Assembly: GCA_030015575.1 (NCBI GenBank)
Contig: CM057338.1
Location: 311,057,827-311,121,826, forward strand
Direction: 5' to 3'
Source: Agapanthus africanus
Lineage: Eukaryota; Streptophyta; Magnoliopsida; Asparagales; Amaryllidaceae
DNA: 64,000 nt
This document shows, in pieces, positions 44,085-56,555 of this stretch. The notes beneath the pieces were generated by a model. It worked only from the letters and a program-made list of their open reading frames with translations, did not search any database and was not told the DNA's origin. Positions within the stretch are counted from its first letter, which is position 1; each line of letters opens with the position of its first letter. The translations under genes were made by a program, and so were the position numbers.

Positions 44085-45622
44085 GATTACGACTTTCAGC
44101 CTGTACCCGACCCTGATCATCCTGAGAGAGTACTCGATTTTCAGGCTCTATACCATGGCCTTATGAAGAACATGCAATCAAAAGTCTGATACAATAGGAA
44201 CGAGCTGAAGATCGACTGCCATTTCCTGTGGATGGCGACCCCCGAGGCAGAGAGAGCGGCTCTCCTACATACTCCGACCTTTACGAGAGTCGACGTAGAT
44301 ACATGGCCTCTCTTGTGCCAATATTTCGACTCTCAGTGCAAACAGGTTTGTATTTTAAATGTAATTCATTGTTTAATATATAATTTATTTTTTTGTGTTG
44401 CTTAATTAGAAAACTAAATCTTAATGTGTTGTGCAGAAATAGGCCGATCAAAATAAAGAGAATAGGAAGTCGGCGAAGTGGGGTTGCCCCACTTATACAG
44501 GTGGCTCGAGGAATATTACTCGTGCCATGGAGGCATCGGTAAATTACAATAGATCTACTGTGATATAATGTAATATTAAGAGTTATTTTATAATATATGT
44601 AAATTTTTTGTGAATCGCAGAGAGCTCAGACCCTGGCGCAGGGTGGTACACCTAGCGTGCTGACCGCATATCTTGCCGTCCACGGCACCTCGACAGATCC
44701 CGCCACGGGCGAGCTTCGATTTCCCGACACCGCTATCCAGGAGTATTGCGTAAGTGTTAATATTTATTCTAACAGGTTTGAAATTTTTGTTTTGAAAAGT
44801 TCAAATTTAAATGATATACTTATATTTTACTGGTTAATGTGGGTATAGGAGCGGGTGGTGGAGCAGGTGGAGGCATCGAGGATCGATTTTACTGGACAGA
44901 ACGATCCGATGCTGCTGACCCCAGTCCTAGATGCCGCACACGGAGAGCACCATGGAGGTTGGGAGAGAGGCCGAGGACTGGGTCGTAGCAGGGCCCATAT
45001 GAGGTTGGACTCTACTCCGGCGATTACTTCCCCTACCCCCATGAGCGACGTCTAGAGCAAGATGTTGCCATCTTGAAGACTACCGTCTAGGAGTTGAAGG
45101 AGATGATGGTATGTATACTAGTTAATAATAAAATATTATATCATATTATAGATAGTAACATATCCAATATTAGTAGCCTGAGCTTATTTGGTTGTAAACT
45201 TAGCTTTGATTAATCATACTTATATAGAACTGTCTAATTAAAATAAACTACAGTTTTCCAAACTAGATATCCAAACGAGGCCTGAGTCCCTAACTATTTT
45301 TAGATTGGGGTTTCGCAATAACCTGATAATGATACGAATTCGACTAATACACAGTTCTTACTCGTTTATTACACATAAGAATAAACAGATGTGACAGGGT
45401 ACTTCGGCTGCAGCTCCACATGCATCTCCTTCGGCTGCGACTCCGCAAGCCACTACCTCGGCTGCGGTTGCGCAGACCACTCCTGCAGCTCCACAGCCCG
45501 CTCAGACTCCCGCACAGTCCGCTCCTTCATTGGTCGAGTTTTTGACGACTCAGGGCTGCACCGAGGAGCAGATGTGCCAGATTACGGCAATTATCAGAGG
45601 TGGAGGAGCTGGACCGAGTTAG
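44085..45622 (+). pseudogene. Transposase_24-type gene of CACTA-B
   Basis: Five exons align with the gene of CACTA-C, with splice sites intact: to 44345, 44437-44538, 44621-44749, 44849-45108 and 45398-45622. Introns are GT...AG (for example TGCAAACAG/GTTTG, GTGCAG/AAAT, TATTGC/GTAAGTG). The second and third exons hold PTYTGGSRNIT and AYLAVHGTSTDPATGELRFP, the plant Ptta/En-Spm transposase (Transposase_24) signature. The last exon is Ala/Pro-rich and ends LTTQGCTEEQMCQITAII. Compared with C there are stops in exons 1 and 2 and a one-base loss in exon 4, so it is a pseudogene. The promoter-side exons are missing. Confidence 0.85.
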
Positions 45623-45844
45623 GGTAGATTTTTTTTATATTTTAAGTATGTATGTACTTATATGATACATATTGTATATACTTTGGACAATATTGTTGGT
45701 GTTTACGTGTTCACGATGATTTAGATTGATATCGTATTCTGTTTGTAGATTTCTTTTATATATTATGCGTGAGATGTTGATTATGAATACTGCGGTATTT
45801 GGTTATATGTTGTATATATTATTGTACACAGGGCGAGGAAAAAA

Positions 45845-46442
45845 CAGAAAGCTCTTTTTTTTAAAAACCCGATATTTAGTCCTTACAGATTAATCCGTAG
45901 GGACATATGTTACACCTACGGATTAATCCGTAGGTCTATAGTTTGCCCCTACAAATTTATCCGTAGGGACAAAATATCAGGATACCTGATATTTTGCTCC
46001 TATGGACTCAGTAATAGGCGTTACACTTGCCTCTACGAATATATCCGTAGGGGCTTTTGTCTGTCCCTACGGATTACTCCTTAGGGGATTGAAGATGGAC
46101 CTACGAAGAAATTCGTAGGGACTTATATCTGGACCTACGAATAACTCCGTAGGGGTTTGTCTTTGCCCATACGGATTTATCCGGAGGGGCAACTATTTTA
46201 TTTTATAAACCGGTAAATTAAATAAATATTTTGGCCCTACGGATTACACCGTAGAGACATATGTCCTACGAAATAAACCGTAGGGGCAATTATTAATCCG
46301 TAGCGGCATGTTCAGAACGAAGACTTGCACCTGCGGCCTTTGCACCTGCGGTGTATTTTTGTGCCCCTACGAATATATCCGTAGGGGCAGTGAGTTGCCC
46401 CCACGGATTTATCCGCATGGACAAACCTTTATTGTAGTAGTG
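45845..46442 (+). repeat. 3' subterminal repeats and terminus of CACTA-B
   Basis: More than ten alternating CCTACGGATTA / AATCCGTAGGGGC words precede the inverted terminus CCTTTATTGTAGTAGTG. The density is higher than at the 5' end. Open frames here are repeat read-through. Confidence 0.82.
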
Positions 46443-46615
46443 GTAGGGGCAAGTTTTGCCCATGTGACTGAGTCCATAGGGACAAAATATCAGATATTCT
46501 GATATTTTGCCCTTACGGATTAATCCATAGGGGAAAAGGCGTGCCCCTGCGAATTAATCCGTATGGGCAACTGTTTCCCCTACGGATTAATCCGTAGGGA
46601 CATTATATCTGGGTT
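46443..46615 (-). repeat. 3' subterminal repeats of CACTA-C, inner part
   Basis: This is the continuation of the block at 40721-41038 after removal of CACTA-B, with words such as GGATTAATCCGTAGGGAC. It is followed by CCCGTTTTTTCCTGTCC, which has a counterpart in B at about 45835-45860. Confidence 0.8.
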
Positions 46616-46855
46616 TTTTTAAAAGAGTTTCCCGTTTTTTCCTGTCCTGTGCACAATAATATATATATTATAGAGTCAAATATAGAAATATTCATAAACA
46701 ACATCTCACGCATAATATATAAAAAAAATAAACAAACAGAATACGAAATCAATTTAAAATCATCGTAAACATCCAAACAACCACTGATATCGTCCAAAAC
46801 ATACAATATGTATCAAATAAGTATATCCATCCTCAAAAATATAAATAAACATATT

Positions 46856-49800
46856 CTAACTTGGTCCAGCTCTTCCGCCTCTAATAAGCGCCGTGATCTG
46901 GCGCATCTGCTCTTCAGTGCAGCCGTGGGTCGTCAAAAACCCGATTAATGAAGGAGCGGTCTGTATAGGAGTCTGAATGGATTGTGGAGCTACAAGAGTA
47001 ACTTGCGCAGCCACAGCCGAGGTAGTGGCTTGCGAAGCCGTAGCTGAAGGAGAGGCATGTAAAACCGCAGCCTAAGTAGCCTGCCAAATCTGTAAAATTT
47101 TGTGTTTGTGTAATAAACGTATAAGAACGATGTATTAAATTTTAGTCGAATTCGTATAATTATCGGATTATTGCGGAACCGCGAATTTATATATACTTTG
47201 TTGAGATTTCACACGTTCTGTTGAAATTCATATCTTATGTATGAGAATTTATACACATTGAAATTGCACACATTCAGGACTGTTTTTTTCCCCAATCTAA
47301 GAATACTTAGGGACTTAGGCCTAGTTTGAGTATCTGGTTTGGAAAACTGTAGTTTATTTTAAGTGGAGGTAAAAATGATATTTAGTCTAACTTGTAAGCT
47401 TGTATCTCTGCTGAATTGTTTAGTTTGATTGGATGTCTGGTTTTGGAGTTATCTAATTTACAAAGCAATGTTTTCTTCTCAAGTTTTGATTTTGGATAAT
47501 CATAACTTTTTAAACTCCAAAATTAAGAAAAATGAGGCATAGTTATGATTATAGAGTTCAAATTAATTAGATATTTTTATGTACATATGATTAATCAAAT
47601 TTAAGTCTAAAACCAAATAAGCTCAGGCTACTAATACTGCATATGCTACTAACTATAATGTGATATAATATTTTACTAATAAGTAATATGCGTACCAACA
47701 TCTTCCTCAACTCCTCGACGGCGGTCTTCAATACGGAAATATCATGCTCTAGACGTCGCTCACGAGGGGTAGGGAAAGTAACCGACGGAGTAGAGACCAA
47801 TTTCATATGGGCCCTACTAGGACCAAGTTCCCGGCCTCTCTCCCAACCTCCGTGATGCCCTCCATATGCGGCGTCTGGGACTGGGGTTAGTATGATCGAA
47901 TCCTTCTGTCTACTGAAATCATTCCCCGATACCTCCGTCTGCTCCACCACCCGCTCCTACACCCACGTTAAGCATTAAAACATAAGCATGTATGTGTGTG
48001 TGTATATCATTTAAATTTGAACTTATCAAAACAAAAATTTCATTCGAATTAGAATAAATATTAACACTTACACAATACTTCTGGATAGCATTGTCGGGGA
48101 ATTGAAACTTGTCCGTGGTGGGATCTGTCGAGCTGCCGTAGACGGCAAGATACACGTTCAACACGCTCGGTGTACCACCCAGCGCTAGAGTCTGAGCTCT
48201 CTGTAATTTGCCAAAATTTTACATATATTATAAAATAGCTCTTAATATTGCATTATATCAAAGTAGATCTATTGTAATTTACCGATACCTCCATGGCAAG
48301 AGTAATGTTTCTCGAGCCACCTGTGTAGGTGGGTTGACCCCTTTTCGCCGACTTTCTATTCTCCTTATTTTGATCGACTTGTTTCTGCACAACACAATCA
48401 GTTTTAGTTTTTTAATTATGCAACACAAAAAAATAAATTATATACTAAATAATGAATTATATTTAAATTACAAACTTGTTTGCGCCCAGACTCATAATAC
48501 CGGCACAACAGAGGCCATGTATCTACGTCGACTCTGGCAAAGGCCGGAGAATGTAGAAGAGTCGATCTCTCCGTCTCGGGGGTCGCCAGCCATAGCATGT
48601 AGCAATCGATCTTCAACTCGTTTCTATTATATCGGACCTTAGATTGCATGTTCTTCATGAGGCCCAAGTAAAAAGCGTGAAGATCGGGCACTCTATCAGG
48701 GTGATCAGGGTTGGGTACAGGCTGAAAGTTGTAATCCAGCAGCAAATACAATAAAATAATGTATTTAAATTATAAGTGTTAAATAATAAAAATTAATTTT
48801 ATAAGTCAAATGAAAATATATATTAATACCCAAGTCTGATCTCAAAAGAGGGCAAAGAAGCACCGGTGTTGATCGCCCCACTCAACATGAAGAGCATATT
48901 TCTTTTGGATGCGGCTCTCATCCTCTATATACCGGCCGAACCTCTTGGCATAATCGCCGGTATAGCGATAATCGGGGGTAAAAAAGAGGGGGAATGGTGC
49001 CTCCCCCTAACTCTATCAGGTATCATCCTGTGGGACTGATACGGCCCTCGAGTCTCCCTCTCAGGATGGGGCTGCCCTGCATCTAGAAAAATATCAAGAT
49101 AAGCAATATCAAAACAAAACAGTATTTAGAAATCAAGGATTAACGAAAATTGAAGTGCGATATATACCTTCGACGACAGCAGCACGAGCCTGGGCCCGGA
49201 CAGCAGCACGAGCGGGATGACTGTTCCTCCGGTGAGGAACAGCCGGTGACCAGGACCTGGACGCATCCCCTCTAACTAGAAAATAAATATTGACGATAAA
49301 ATTACATGAAATTTATGGTTATTCTTAGAGTATATGTAAACAACGACGATAAAAGATTTTATATTTAAAAATACTAACATGCAGACTGCGCGAAAAGTAC
49401 GGAAGTGACGGGAGAGGTCTCTGCGCCAGATGTGGATGCACCACCTACAATTAGACAATTAAAAATAGATTATATAAGTAATAACAAAATGAATATGTGT
49501 ATATTTATAATATAACAATCTAAATCGATATGCATGTAATATAGGATATATAAACATACATGTGCGGTGGTGGCCTCTGCCTGGGATGTGAAAGCACCAC
49601 CTACAGCTAGACAATCAAAAATTGATTATATAAGTAATTGGAAAAAGAATGTGTGTATACCCATAATATAACATTCTAAATCAATATGCATGTAATATAG
49701 GATATATAAATATACATGCAGGTGCGGTAGTAGCCTCTGCCTCTGATGTGGACACACCACCTACCGCTAGACAATAAAAAATTGATTATATAAGTAACTT

Positions 49801-50043
49801 TAAAATAAATATGTGTGTATATCTATAATATTACATCCAAAATTAATATGCGTGCAATATACCTGGAGGTGTGGTAAAGTCCACACGGAAAGAGTCATCC
49901 AAGGGAGATATGGATCGGGGTGCAAAACCAGCCCTCTGGTGCTCACTATGCAGCTCTCCGGGCGGCAGAACCGCTCTGCCGCTGTCTCTGCCTTTACCAC
50001 GGCTGGTGCTCCTGCCGCCCCTCGCTGCTCCTGGTATCGTCAT
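46856..50043 (-). pseudogene. Transposase_24-type (TNPA-like) gene of CACTA-C, about ten exons
   Basis: The start ATG at 50043 opens an Arg/Gly-rich exon ending TTPPG/GTATATT (49863). Three tandem microexons follow (49716-49760, 49560-49600, 49379-49444). Exons near 49168-49272 and 48840-49083 come next, then the conserved block: to 48476, 48283-48384 (PTYTGGSRNITLAMEVS), 48072-48200 (VYLAVYGSSTDPTTDKFQFP), 47696-47956 (a coiled-coil end, LEHDISVLKTAVEELRKML) and 46856-47089 (Ala/Pro/Gln-rich; EEQMRQITALIRGG). In En/Spm the matching protein binds subterminal repeats. At least one stop lies in the last exon (TAG where CACTA-B has TCG) and a 4-bp loss in one microexon, so it is probably dead although close to intact. 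Confidence 0.8.
49379..49766 (-). repeat. Three tandem ~160-bp units, each with one microexon
   Basis: Each unit holds an exon of 41-66 bp beginning GTGGTG after an acceptor TGTCTA...GTAG, plus a nearly identical intron with TGCATGTAATATAGGATATA. The encoded peptides are variants of GVSTSEAEATTAPA, GAFTSQAEATTA and GASTSGAETSPVT. The tandem arrangement means the protein carries a repeated Ser/Thr/Ala segment made by exon duplication. Confidence 0.75.
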
Positions 50044-50204
50044 CAGACCTAGATAAAAGTATAATCATTACATATGCATACAATATATATATATAGATTG
50101 TAAAAATGTGAAGTAATAATATAACATTAATGATAAACTTTTTCGTTTCGTAGACGCATTAGACATATCTATTTGAATTTCATTATCGATAGCATTCATA
50201 ACCT

Positions 50205-53200
50205 ACGTAACTTCACAATCAGCCGAAGACAATCCGTCTTTGGAGACAGACGATCGGAGCACTCTAACTCTTCTCTGTTCTTCATCCTCATCGTTGTTCT
50301 CCATATGATCCTAGAATTCTGGGACATCGTAAACATCCATGGGTTTCCAACAGTATACGACATTCCATCTCGGATGCTTCAAGCACTGTGAGTGGTATAC
50401 TTGAAACGCTTGTTGCGGAAAAATAAATGGATCGTCCTAGTAGTAAAATCGAAGTGTGTTTACACTAGTCAATCCATATTCATCTTTCCAAGTCCCGAAA
50501 TTGTTTCTCCATTTATCCGTATCGGTTCATGTATCGTACCAAATATATTGAAATATAAAAAACAGTTTTGGTCGTCTGAGATATTGGATGCCAAGTATGC
50601 AATTTAAGTATGCATAATAAATCACACCATCTGATTCTACGGTGGCGATCTTACTATTCTGAGTGGTTCAAAATGTTTCTATGTTCTTAATTTCAAATTT
50701 GTATCCAAGGACACCGAATCTTTTATAGTATGCAACTGCCATGCAAAGAAACTGAGCTAAACATCTTAAATCTCTCTCTAATGATGCAAACGAGTTCGGA
50801 TCGTGGATCTGACAAAGCAAATTTTACGGCAAATATATAACGATATAAGTTAAGATTAAGTCAACCCGTCGCAATAGCATGTTATTCGAACAACTTACAT
50901 GATTTGCAATCCAATCGCAAAAATTATCCTGATGATATTTTTCCAATCGTTCATCATTCCAATCAGGATGTCTCTCACGTACCTCGTTAATATGAATTTT
51001 GTTCTCAACAATAAATTATGGCATCAATATTATATCATTATATATATATATATAACAATTAATCCAAAAAAAACTTACTCTCTAATTTCTTCAAGACATA
51101 TGCTATTGAAGAGGATAAACCGATATATTTTGTTGATAAATAACGGATCTACTCTCTTATAATCAGTTTTACCATATGGCTCGTCCTGAATTCTCTGAGG
51201 CCGGTTAAGTTTCGTCTTAATGTTCTAGTCCAGGTAGCGGGAACAAAATGTGATTATTTCATCTAGAAGATAACCTTCCATGATAAAACCTTCTGGTCGA
51301 TTTCTATTGCGTATATACTTTTTTAGAGTGTAAATCTATCTAAAGAAAAATATATTAAATAAATAAATATGAACATATAAGACAATAATAATTTTACAAA
51401 ATGCGTGAAACGAAAAATTCAACGTACTTTTAGACAGGATACATCCATCGATATTGTACCGGTCTGGCAAATTTAGCCTCGGTTGCAAGATGAACCATCG
51501 GATGTATTATGATATCGAAGAACGACGGCGGGAATATACGCCCAATCTTGTAAAGTGTCAAGGAAATAAAATTTTCTAGATTCTCCAGCGTCACAATATC
51601 CCAGATTTCAGCGCACAATTTACGAAAAAAGCAACAAAGGTCATTGATACTAGACCAACCGATTCAGGAAGGAAAGTCTTAAGAGCTAATGGGAGAATGT
51701 GCTCCATAATAACATGGTGATCATGACTTTTCAGCCCATCAATTTTGCCTTTCACAATCTTTATCTTCATTAAATGATCCTGAGAAACTTGTGGGAACTT
51801 TCAAATCATGCAACACCTGTAAGAACATTTTCTTCTCCAGTTGTGACATATGATATGCGACATTGGGAAGTACGAAATTTCCTGATTTACCCCCTATCGG
51901 TTTAGGGTGAAATTCACTTCTAATTTCTCAGTCCTGAAGATCCATCCGTGCACGGAGATTGTCTATCGATTTTCCGTAAATACAAAGAAATAAGTTGTAT
52001 ACGTGCTCGGGTACTTCCTTCTCTATATGCATGACGTCCAGACAATTACGCACTAAATTTGTTGAGCGGTACGAAAGCTCGTAGAAAATGCTTAATTTGT
52101 TCCAGTATGGTGGTTTGTCCTGTTTTGCCGGATCTATCCTGAAAGTCACGTTATTGTAACCATCCCACTGAGAAATCACGTCCTCTCCGGACAATGAGGA
52201 TGGAGGCCCAAGAAACTCCTGAAGACCATTAAAGTGAGCATTGTCTAACCTGTAAAGATGGTCTTGTGGCAGAAAACGCCGATGACCGCAATAACAAATC
52301 TTCCTGCTAAAATTCAACCATTTTGATATTGTATCTTGATGGCAGGAAAGGCATGCTTTATGACCACGTACGGACCAACCTGATAGCATTCCATACGTAG
52401 GAAAGTTATTAATTATTGACATTAAAGCCGCACGCATCATGAAGGTTGTATTTGTGTTTGTATCGTAAGTCTCTACACCATCAATGAATAAAGATTTTAA
52501 CCCATCGATCAGAGATCGGAGATAGATGTCGATATTGTTTCCCGGTGAGTTTGATCCATCAATAAGAAGAGATATCATAAAGTATGATTGATCTATAGTC
52601 AACCAAGACGACAAATTATAAACCATCATTATAATGGGCCATATGTTGTGGCTTCCAACCATATAGTTGAATGGGCAGAAGGCATCACTAGCCCGTCCGA
52701 GCCTGACATTGCGAGGATCACAATTGAATGTTTGGTGCCTCCTATCGAAATCCTACCAAGCCAGTGAATCTCTTGGATGAATCATTTTTCCATCTTCGCT
52801 TGGATCAGCACGGTGATGCTAAATCATTGTCTCGACTGTTTTCTTGCACCTGAATAGCATTTTCAAACTCTGTGTTATGGGAAAGTATCATGCTATCTTG
52901 ACAGGTATATCGGGTTTCTTATCAAATTTTTTCGGCTTATACATGACCTCTTCGCATGTTGGACACTCTTTCAAATCTGAATTCTCTTTTCGGCATAACA
53001 CATAATCTTTGGAACATATATGAATTTTCTCAGAGTTTAGACCCAAATCAGACATTATCTTCTGAGTTTCGTACCAACTCTCGGGCACGTTATTTCCCGG
53101 GGTATGGAATCTTTCATGAATTTCAGAAGTATCGTAAATGATTTATTGCTCCATCCATTTAGACACTTAATCTAGAAAAGTTGGACGAACAATGATAGGG

Positions 53201-53657
53201 TGGAATACTTTGCATTCTCATAAATTAGTCTTCTAGTATCGTTCATGAATTTTGCTTACTTATCCGCCCGCGGTCCTTAACCAGAAGGAATATCTTCTTC
53301 GGTAAGATTACTATCGCTGAGGGCAGCTTCCACTATATCCTCCATTTTTTCTTCTGGAAAGAAATTATCGGTTTCTTCTTCTTCCGCTGCATTACCGTGT
53401 TCTTCTCCGTAATATTGCCAGGTTGTATAAAATCGAGTAAAACCATGATTAACGATGTGAAACTCTATGATTTCTACCATCTGCCATCAATTATTCCCAC
53501 ATCTATCGCACGGACAGAGAATCTTCTCTAACACGATCTTATTATGTGCGCGTGCAAATTCAATGAAAACAGCAACTCCTGCGACAAACTTAGATTGCAT
53601 GTGTTGTTGCCAATTCACGTAAATCCAATTCTTAACTCTGATATACTCATGGGCCAT
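50205..53657 (-). pseudogene. TNP2-type transposase of CACTA-C
   Basis: ATG at 53657 (MAHEYIRVKNWIYVNW) opens the transposase-associated domain with ILCPCDRCGNN. An acidic linker and SEKIHICSKDYVLCRKE with a CPTC knuckle (about 53050-52930) follow. The Transposase_21 core is open at 52662-51928: YFMISLLIDGSNSPGNNIDI, WSVRGHKACLSCHQDTIS, NCLDVMHIEKEV. Next come DUF4218 (ENFISLTLYKIGRIFPPSFF, RPVQYRWMYPV, 51700-51430) and DUF4216 (DDPFIFPQQAFQVYHSQ, about 50430-50310) with an acidic tail. This is the full domain order of CACTA TNP2. Several in-frame stops occur between the open blocks, so it is dead unless some lie in introns. Confidence 0.88.
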
Positions 53658-53929
53658 GTTAGACTGTATAACATATAAATTGTAAGTTAAGATGACTATA
53701 TTGAAAAATCTAAGAACGAGATGGTTATTAACAAAGAAGAAAATCTGTAGAGGCAAGTTTGTCTTTGAAAAAAATAAATTATTGATTAACAAAATTAGGT
53801 TTGAAGATATCCAAGAATGAGTTGTATTCTGTGTATATGTGTTTCAATTTATAATTTCGCTTAGGTGTAGGGTAGTTAGTGTGTATGTGCCTTATGTGTG
53901 CGTGTGTTGTGTATTCGTATTGTATGTGT

Positions 53930-54480
53930 GTGTTTCGGTTGTCGAGGGTAAAGCTTCTATCCCATTAAGAACATACAGAGCAGACAACCATTCGTTTGTG
54001 ATTTCATCCGTTTCGAGTAAATTTCGGCTGCACCTTCCCACTGTTTTCCGAGTACACTGAAATCGAATAGATAATCATTTCAATACAGTAAAACAACATT
54101 GAAATAAACATCTAATCTATGTTTGTACATGGAGAACCAGCGGAAAAGTACCGAAGAAATAACTCGATACGAATAAAAACATAAGTGAATGCAAGTGTTG
54201 CTTTATACATTCCTAATTTGTCCAAACTGGACAAATCTATCAGTTATCATACGATTGAATCTTCTCGTCATATAGACTATACGACAGTTGTTAGCACCGA
54301 ACGATACCGTCCGATATTTAACAACTCTCGTATAGTTTTATGTCACGACGAATATCGAACGTACGTCAACCGATAGACGGGGACTAAGTCGTGCTTTAAT
54401 TTTCATATATGACGATCGATGAGCATATGAAAATTTAATATTATCATCAATTGTCATATATATATTTATTATAAGATTTA
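53930..54480 (-). promoter_or_regulatory. 5' regulatory region of CACTA-C
   Basis: It aligns with 34680-35300 of CACTA-A (CATCCGTTTCGAGTAAATTT, CATGGAGAACCAGCGG, GAACGATACCGTCCGATATT) immediately upstream of TNP2 in both. Conservation of this stretch, while termini and spacers differ, points to a promoter or leader function. Confidence 0.65.
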
Positions 54481-54769
54481 ACTTGAATTGGTTTTAAGTT
54501 TACATTTTAATTTCAAGGGTTTTAAGTTTTCAGTTTAGATAAAGTTTTTTCAAGTTAAAGGTTTTTTGTAATCAAGTTTAAGATTTTGGATTTGGTTCTG
54601 ATGTTAACTTTAAGATTTTGGATTTAGTTCCGGTGTTAAATTTAAAATTAGTGTTCGGCCTTGTTTAATATGAGAGATCAATATCATCATTATCACAAAC
54701 ACACACATATCATCATCAATATTATCTTTCTCTCTCTCACACACATCCATTTATACCAACACTAAAATA

Positions 54770-54985
54770 CCCTAATCATAACCCTCACCCCTAATTATCT
54801 TAACCCTAATACTAAACCCTAATTATCTTAACCCTACCACTAGACCCTAATTATCTTAACCCTAATACTAGACCCCTAATTAATCCTAACTACCTTAACC
54901 CTAACCCTAATTATCTTAACCCTACCACTAGACCTAATTAATTCTAACCATCTTAACCCTAGCCTTAGACCCAATTAACCCTAGC
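54770..54985 (-). repeat. Telomere-like tract of CACTA-C
   Basis: This is a degenerate run of CCCTAATTATCTTAACCCTA and CCCTAACCCTAA words, reading TTAGGG on the element's own strand. It lies between the GC-rich leader (55150-55380) and the TNP2 promoter region, as in CACTA-A and -B. Confidence 0.8.
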
Positions 54986-54999
54986 CCTAGACCAAACCA

Positions 55000-55655
55000 C
55001 AGCTGCCGTCACCCATATCCCCAAACCATAGCCGCCCACCACCTACCACCACAGCCGCCGCCACAATTCAAAATTCTCAAATTGAAGTCTTACCCACCAA
55101 ATTCAATTTACGAAAATAAAAATTTAAATTTATCAATAAATTAATTAATATGTTGACGATTTTGACGATGGCGAGAAAACCGAGGAGTGGCTCAACGTTG
55201 ATGAAGAAGACGGCGCTGGAGGTGATGGAGGCAGCGCTGGAGGTCGTAGGAGGACGAAGAAGATGACGAGGGAGGAGGCGACACAGTCGGAGGAGACGAC
55301 GAGATGTCAGTGGAGGCGAAGAGGAGGTCGAAGGCGACGATCGATGAGGGAGAAGGCGACAAGGGAGGAGGCATGCGCGGGGAAATTTTTAGGTGAATTG
55401 GGAATTGGGGTAGGGTGATTGGACGATAACCTTTGGTTTTTTTTAATATCTAAATTTGTCCCTATGAATATATCCGTAGGGCCTTATCTTGCGACACCGT
55501 AGGAGAAACTATATATAAGTTAAATTTTAGAAAATTTTTGTTTATATATGTCCTTACGGTGTTATTCATAGGGGTATTAGTTGTCCCTACAGATTAATTT
55601 GTATTGCCTCTGCGGAATTTATTATCCGTAGGGGAAAGCTATCTTTGTATTAGTA
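55000..55655 (-). other. Leader, 5' subterminal repeats and decayed terminus of CACTA-C
   Basis: A CCACC/GCCGCC-rich stretch (55000-55065) and a GC-rich leader (55150-55380; minus strand rich in TCCTCC and CGTCGTC) precede sparse CCGTAGGG words (55455-55635). The terminus CTTTGTATTAGTA at 55643-55655 is a mutated CACTACTACAAAG. Open frames here (for example 55192-55374 minus) are simple-sequence translations. Confidence 0.65.
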
Positions 55656-55658
55656 TAT

Positions 55659-56404
55659 ATTTTCATCCAAATTTTTAAATAGTATTAATGATACGTATTT
55701 TTGGTCATTTTACACTCAATAATCACTTATCTATCAATTTTCATACAAAATCATGTAAACACCAAATAACTTATTTGTTATAATCATTTATAAGTGATTA
55801 TTTTATTTTTTTCAAAAAAATAATCAAAGATTATACTAAATAATCATTTAGGGAAAGAATTTTTTTTCCCTCACATTTTTGTTTCATGATTTTGAAGTAC
55901 ACTGAGAAGATCAACCACCCAGAAATCTAAGCTGATTTCTGTCTGAAATGTCCTAAATGTCCTCTAAATTATCACAATAATCAGCAAAGGTGAAGGTCAT
56001 TACGGTCTTTTAATGTAGATGGGAGAGTGGCTTTTGGTACGATCCTAGGGCTCAGCTATTTTAGTGCTGCAGAGTTTTGATGGAGATGGAAGAAAAGGAG
56101 AGGGGTCAAGGCTTTTCTCACAAAAAAGGAAGTTTGATGTGATGTTGACAGAAAAAAACAAAATGAAAAAATAAAAATATGGAAAAAGGATAAAAAGGAA
56201 ACAGATGAATACAAAATGATCAAACGATTGAGTAATAATTTTTCCATTAGTCTGGTTGGGAAAACATATGCTGCTTACCAAATTTGTTATAGGAGGTGTG
56301 TCCGCTCCATAAGATGTGTCACATCGTATCAAGGGGATTTGGATCCAACATGAGTTGCAGGCAAAAAGATTGCTTATATTTGTCTTGAGGAATGACAAAG
56401 ATGA
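55659..56404. other. Intergenic, AT-rich
   Basis: At 55690-55860 the AATCACTTAT / ATAAGTGATT words seen at 40480-40610 return, so the two flanks of CACTA-C were probably one small AT-rich element. The rest, including minus-strand open frames at 56045-56449, shows no recognisable domain. Confidence 0.45.
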
Positions 56405-56413
56405 TATTTGTGC

Positions 56414-56555
56414 GGAAAAATCTACTATGTAAGGGTTTGTATGGCGCAAGCCATTTGCAAGCTCTTGGATGAGCTTTCATTACACAAAACTCAAAGGCAT
56501 CCAACGACTTGTAAGTGGTTTGCGCCATGCAAGCCCTTACATAGTAGATTTTTCC
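56414..56555. mobile_element. Mutator-type foldback MITE, 142 bp
   Basis: Inverted arms of 58 bp (56414-56471 and 56498-56555), starting GGAAAAATCTACTATG, flank a 26-bp loop. A perfect 9-bp target duplication TATTTGTGC stands at 56405-56413 and 56556-56564, the duplication size of Mutator-like elements. It carries no gene. The arms differ at about ten positions. Confidence 0.9.

Larger units (their letters stand above)
41039..46442 (+). mobile_element. CACTA-B: non-autonomous CACTA carrying a retrotransposon-derived array
   Basis: Inverted termini CACTACTACAATAAAGG(G/T)TTG (41039 and, inverted, 46442) are flanked by the 3-bp duplication GTA (41036-41038, 46443-46445). The target is a subterminal repeat of CACTA-C, AATCCGTAGGGG. 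It belongs to the same family as C but in opposite orientation. It keeps the leader, the telomere-like tract and a Transposase_24 gene. TNP2, its promoter and the first exons of the second gene are missing; in their place is a tandem array related to the Tat retrotransposon 3' region. Confidence 0.9.
40721..55655 (-). mobile_element. CACTA-C: near-complete En/Spm-type transposon, minus orientation
   Basis: The 3' end is CACTACTACAATATCC at 40721 and the 5' end is a decayed inverted copy ending at 55655. TAT flanks both (40718-40720, 55656-55658); this duplication is short and AT-rich, so it is weak evidence alone. Both ends carry repeats of CCTACGGATTAATCCGTAGG. Inside, on minus, come leader, telomere-like tract, promoter region, TNP2 and a Transposase_24 gene: the two-gene plan of autonomous CACTA elements. 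CACTA-B is inserted at 41039-46442; without it C is about 9.5 kb. Both genes carry damage, so C is probably inactive. Confidence 0.85.
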
